Shown in pieces: positions 61,852-64,000 of a DNA stretch of 64,000 bases. The DNA is from Cupriavidus sp. MP-37 (GTDB lineage: Bacteria; Pseudomonadota; Gammaproteobacteria; Burkholderiales; Burkholderiaceae): contig NZ_CP085345.1 in assembly GCF_020618415.1 (NCBI RefSeq), forward strand, positions 1,984,001-2,048,000. Direction: 5' to 3'. The notes beneath the pieces are model-generated. The model worked only from the letters and a program-made list of their open reading frames with translations. It was not told where the DNA came from and ran no database searches. The position numbers and the translations under genes were made by a program. The number at the start of each line of letters is the position of its first letter. The first letter of the stretch is position 1.

Positions 61852-62856
61852 CTAGGGCGCGCGCTGTTCGCGCTCCCCGCCGCGCCGCCAGCGGCGCAGT
61901 TCCACCCACTGCCATGACAGCAGCGCCGGCACCCCGAACAGGATCTCGCGCGCGCGCTTGACCAGCGCCAGCGCCAGCGCCACCTCCGCGCTCATTCCCA
62001 GCACCTGGCCCAGCAGCATCATCACGGCTTCCTGCACGCCCAGCCCGGCCGGCACGAAGAACGCCACGTGGCGCGCGGCCTGCGTCAGCGACTCGATCGC
62101 CAGCGCCTGCCAGAACGGCACCGGATGACCCAGCAGCCACAGCGCCAGCCAGATCTCGAGCGTGCCGCTGAGCAGTCCGGCCAGTTGCCAGCCCAGGGCT
62201 TTCGCCAGTTCGCGGTGGCGCCGGTTGAGCGCGCGGATCTGCGCGTCCAGGCGCGCGCCGTCGATCAGCGCGACGACGCGGTGGTCGGCGCCGAACAGCC
62301 GGCGCGCCGCGCCTTCCAGCTTTTCGAACAAGCCGGCGTGGCGCAGCGACAGCGCGAACAGCACCGGCACCGGCAGCGACAGCAGCAGGCCGGCCAGGAT
62401 GATCCACGCGCCGGCGCGCTGCTGCAGCGCGGCCACCAGCATCAGCACGCCGGCGGCAGCGAACAGGTACTGCGAGAACATCGTCACCATCACTTCCACC
62501 ACCACGCTGGCGGTGACCGCGGTGGTGTCGTGGATGCGCAGCCGCGTCAGGCGGATGCCGACCAGCTCGCCGCCGACGCCCACGGTGGGCAGCAGGCGGC
62601 CCACCGCCTCGCGCACCGCGGCGACCCACCACAGGAAGCCGACGCCGGCACGTTCGTCGGGATCGGCGGAGGTCAGCAGCACGCGCCAGCCCTGCGCGTC
62701 GAGCAGCAGCGGCAGCGCGTGCAGCGGCACCAGCAGCAACAGCGGCCAGCCGCCCCGGGCCATGACCGCTGCGATATCGCTCGCGCCCTGGTGGATCACC
62801 AGCGCGGTCAGCGCCAGCAGCCCGAGCAGTCCGGTCAGGTAAGCCAGGCGTTTCAT
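61852..62856 (-). CDS. hpnL: HpnL, hopanoid-associated flippase-like membrane protein
   Basis: A 334-residue polytopic membrane protein of the lysylphosphatidylglycerol synthase-transmembrane superfamily. Signature blocks are VGVGGELVGIRLTRLRIHDTTAVTASVVVEVMV and AARHVAFFVPAGLGVQEAVMMLLG. By family name it is tied to hopanoid clusters, with no proven activity. The ATG at 62856 (MKRLAYLTGLLGLL) is preferred over a TTG six bases upstream. It follows hpnK by nine bases on the minus strand. The YbhN-like protein at 2439-3416 is a distant relative. Confidence 0.88.
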   Translation of the reverse strand: MKRLAYLTGLLGLLALTALVIHQGASDIAAVMARGGWPLLLLVPLHALPLLLDAQGWRVLLTSADPDERAGVGFLWWVAAVREAVGRLLPTVGVGGELVGIRLTRLRIHDTTAVTASVVVEVMVTMFSQYLFAAAGVLMLVAALQQRAGAWIILAGLLLSLPVPVLFALSLRHAGLFEKLEGAARRLFGADHRVVALIDGARLDAQIRALNRRHRELAKALGWQLAGLLSGTLEIWLALWLLGHPVPFWQALAIESLTQAARHVAFFVPAGLGVQEAVMMLLGQVLGMSAEVALALALVKRAREILFGVPALLSWQWVELRRWRRGGEREQRAP

Positions 62857-62865
62857 CGGCAATCG

Positions 62866-63723
62866 TCAGCAGAGTGTCCTGCTGCCCAGCACATCGGCAA
62901 AGCCGCCGCGCCGGTGGGCCGCCTGCTCCAGCGCGGCGCGCACGCGCGGCGACAGCAGCGCGGCCAGTTCGTCGGCGTGGCGGTAGCCGTGCATTGACGC
63001 AGCGATGGCCGCGCCGGACACCACCGCCGGATGCAGGTAGATCTCGCCCACGCCCGCGGGCAGTTGCGCCAGCGCCTGCAGCAGTGCGGCCTCGTCCATC
63101 TGGCCGCTGCGCGCGATGCCGACCACGTAGTCATTGTGCGCAATGCCGGCGCGGTCCAGCCGGCGGCGCAACAACGCCAGCCACGGGCGCAGCAGCCACG
63201 GCGCGCCCGCCTCGCGCGGCAGCCGCATCGCACGCAGCCCGTACTCGCGCCCGATCGACAGGATCAGCGACAGCACGGTCGGATGCAGGTGGAAATGCTT
63301 GTGCGTGTTGACGTGATCCAGCCGCAGGCCGGTGGCGGCGAAAGCCTCGAACTGCGCGCGGATTTCCGCGGCGAGCTGGCGGCGCACCGCCGGCAGAAAG
63401 AAGAAGCGGCAGCCGTCCCGCGCCATGGCCGAGCCGAAGCGGCCGTGCTGATCGACCAGCGCTGGAATGCGCGCGCGCGGCAGCGTGGCCGGCCCGTCGG
63501 CCAGCACCACGTGCAGGCCCACGCACAACGCCGGCAGCCGGCGCGCGCGCGCCACCGCATCCGCCGCCGCCGGCGCGCCCACCATCAGGCTGGCGGCGTT
63601 GAGCACGCCGTCGCGGTGGGCCAGTTCCACCGCTTCGTTGACGGCCGGGTGCAGGCCGAAGTCGTCGGCGGTGACGATCAGCGCGCGTCGCGCCGCCTTG
63701 GAAAGCGCCCGGGCCAGGATCAG
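62866..63723 (-). CDS. hpnK: HpnK, hopanoid-associated deacetylase (ChbG/YdjC family), unusual start
   Basis: A 285-residue protein of the ChbG/HpnK family. The conserved opening LIVTADDFGLHPAVNEAVELAHRDG, with catalytic Asp-Asp, is read in frame, and HVNTHKHFHLHP supplies the metal ligands. By hopanoid biochemistry it deacetylates the GlcNAc side chain added by HpnI in making the cyclitol ether. No ATG, GTG or TTG in frame precedes this opening, and the first such codon (GTG at 63630) would remove the catalytic motif. The best start is a CTG at 63723 that overlaps the hpnJ stop (CTGA), which would couple the two. The exact start is therefore inferred. Confidence 0.85.
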   Translation of the reverse strand: MILARALSKAARRALIVTADDFGLHPAVNEAVELAHRDGVLNAASLMVGAPAAADAVARARRLPALCVGLHVVLADGPATLPRARIPALVDQHGRFGSAMARDGCRFFFLPAVRRQLAAEIRAQFEAFAATGLRLDHVNTHKHFHLHPTVLSLILSIGREYGLRAMRLPREAGAPWLLRPWLALLRRRLDRAGIAHNDYVVGIARSGQMDEAALLQALAQLPAGVGEIYLHPAVVSGAAIAASMHGYRHADELAALLSPRVRAALEQAAHRRGGFADVLGSRTLC

Positions 63724-64000
63724 GCCTCGTGCGAGCGCAGGAAGCGGAAGAACTCCACGCCTTCGCGCAGGCGCCGCTTCATCATGTCCCAGCTGCCGAG
63801 CATCTCGCGCACGATTTCCCAGATCTTGCCGGGGCGGAAGTAGAAGCGCTTGTAGAAGGTCTCCACGCCGTGGTAGATGTCCTCCTTCGACAAGTGCGGA
63901 TAGCTGATCGCCGCCAGCTGCACGCCCTGGTCGTTGACCAGGTTGATGACCTTGTTCTCCTCCAGCCAGCCGTTCTCCACCGCCTGCCGGTACAGCGTGG
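63720..64000 (-). CDS. hpnJ: HpnJ, hopanoid radical SAM protein, C-terminal part only
   Basis: The last 93 residues of a protein enter from the right edge. The sequence LYRQAVENGWLEENKVINLV, then LSKEDIYHGVETFYKRFYFRPGKIWEIVREML and REGVEFFRFLRSHEA, matches the end of radical SAM proteins HpnJ. The iron-sulfur core lies outside the window. By family HpnJ makes the ring-contraction step that forms the cyclitol ether of bacteriohopanetetrol. Its stop overlaps the hpnK start region. Confidence 0.85.
   Translation of the reverse strand, partial: TLYRQAVENGWLEENKVINLVNDQGVQLAAISYPHLSKEDIYHGVETFYKRFYFRPGKIWEIVREMLGSWDMMKRRLREGVEFFRFLRSHEA

Noticed and set aside
1..64000. tRNA, rRNA, insertion sequences or phage genes
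   Set aside because: None recognised on either strand.

Overview
The window is high-GC proteobacterial DNA. Gene content (hopanoid cyclase locus, pel exopolysaccharide operon, plasmid/chromosomal type cop copper genes, O-acetylhomoserine sulfhydrylase next to a sulfonate/taurine-type ABC transporter) and the proteins' overall look point to a Burkholderiales bacterium, most likely Cupriavidus or a close Ralstonia relative. This is inferred from recognition of gene families, not from a search. No rRNA, tRNA, CRISPR array, phage or insertion sequence was seen; the region reads as ordinary, densely coded chromosome with several accessory surface/envelope loci.

Layout. 1-9.6 kb: a partial MetQ-type lipoprotein gene, a cardiolipin synthase (clsB) with a flippase-like membrane protein, metY facing away from a three-gene sulfonate-type ABC transporter, a methyltransferase, an HTH-only LysR fragment and a small hypothetical gene. 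10-12.7 kb: a membrane diguanylate cyclase and an Hsp70-like ATPase. 12.9-16.5 kb (minus): hopanoid core genes hpnG-shc-hpnD. 16.7-17 kb: a cold-shock protein with a long leader. 17.9-31 kb: complete pelABCDEFG operon for the cationic Pel polysaccharide. 31.2-36.1 kb: response regulator, LysM/FecR envelope protein and CHASE2 histidine kinase, closed by a strong terminator. 36.3-42.9 kb: copSR (minus) divergent from copABCD (plus).

43-54 kb (minus): a complete type I secretion system (HlyD, ABC, TolC-like) with its likely substrate, a 1654-residue BapA-like adhesin built of alternating Ig-like repeats, and an AraC-type regulator. 54.5-57 kb: small membrane/periplasmic proteins, a TTC38-like TPR protein and an FKBP isomerase. 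57.5-64 kb: the second hopanoid locus (mlaA, hpnN, hpnM, hpnL, hpnK, hpnJ), running off the right edge.

Together: two halves of hopanoid metabolism (ring formation/side chain versus transport/side-chain decoration) lie about 41 kb apart. Three biofilm-related elements share the window: Pel with its c-di-GMP receptor PelD, a diguanylate cyclase, and a secreted giant adhesin. The least described parts are the RR-FecR/LysM-CHASE2 module behind pel, the two-type alternating repeat architecture of the adhesin, an HpnK gene without a usual start codon, and a sulfur-gene palindrome shared by the metQ and metY/ABC promoters.
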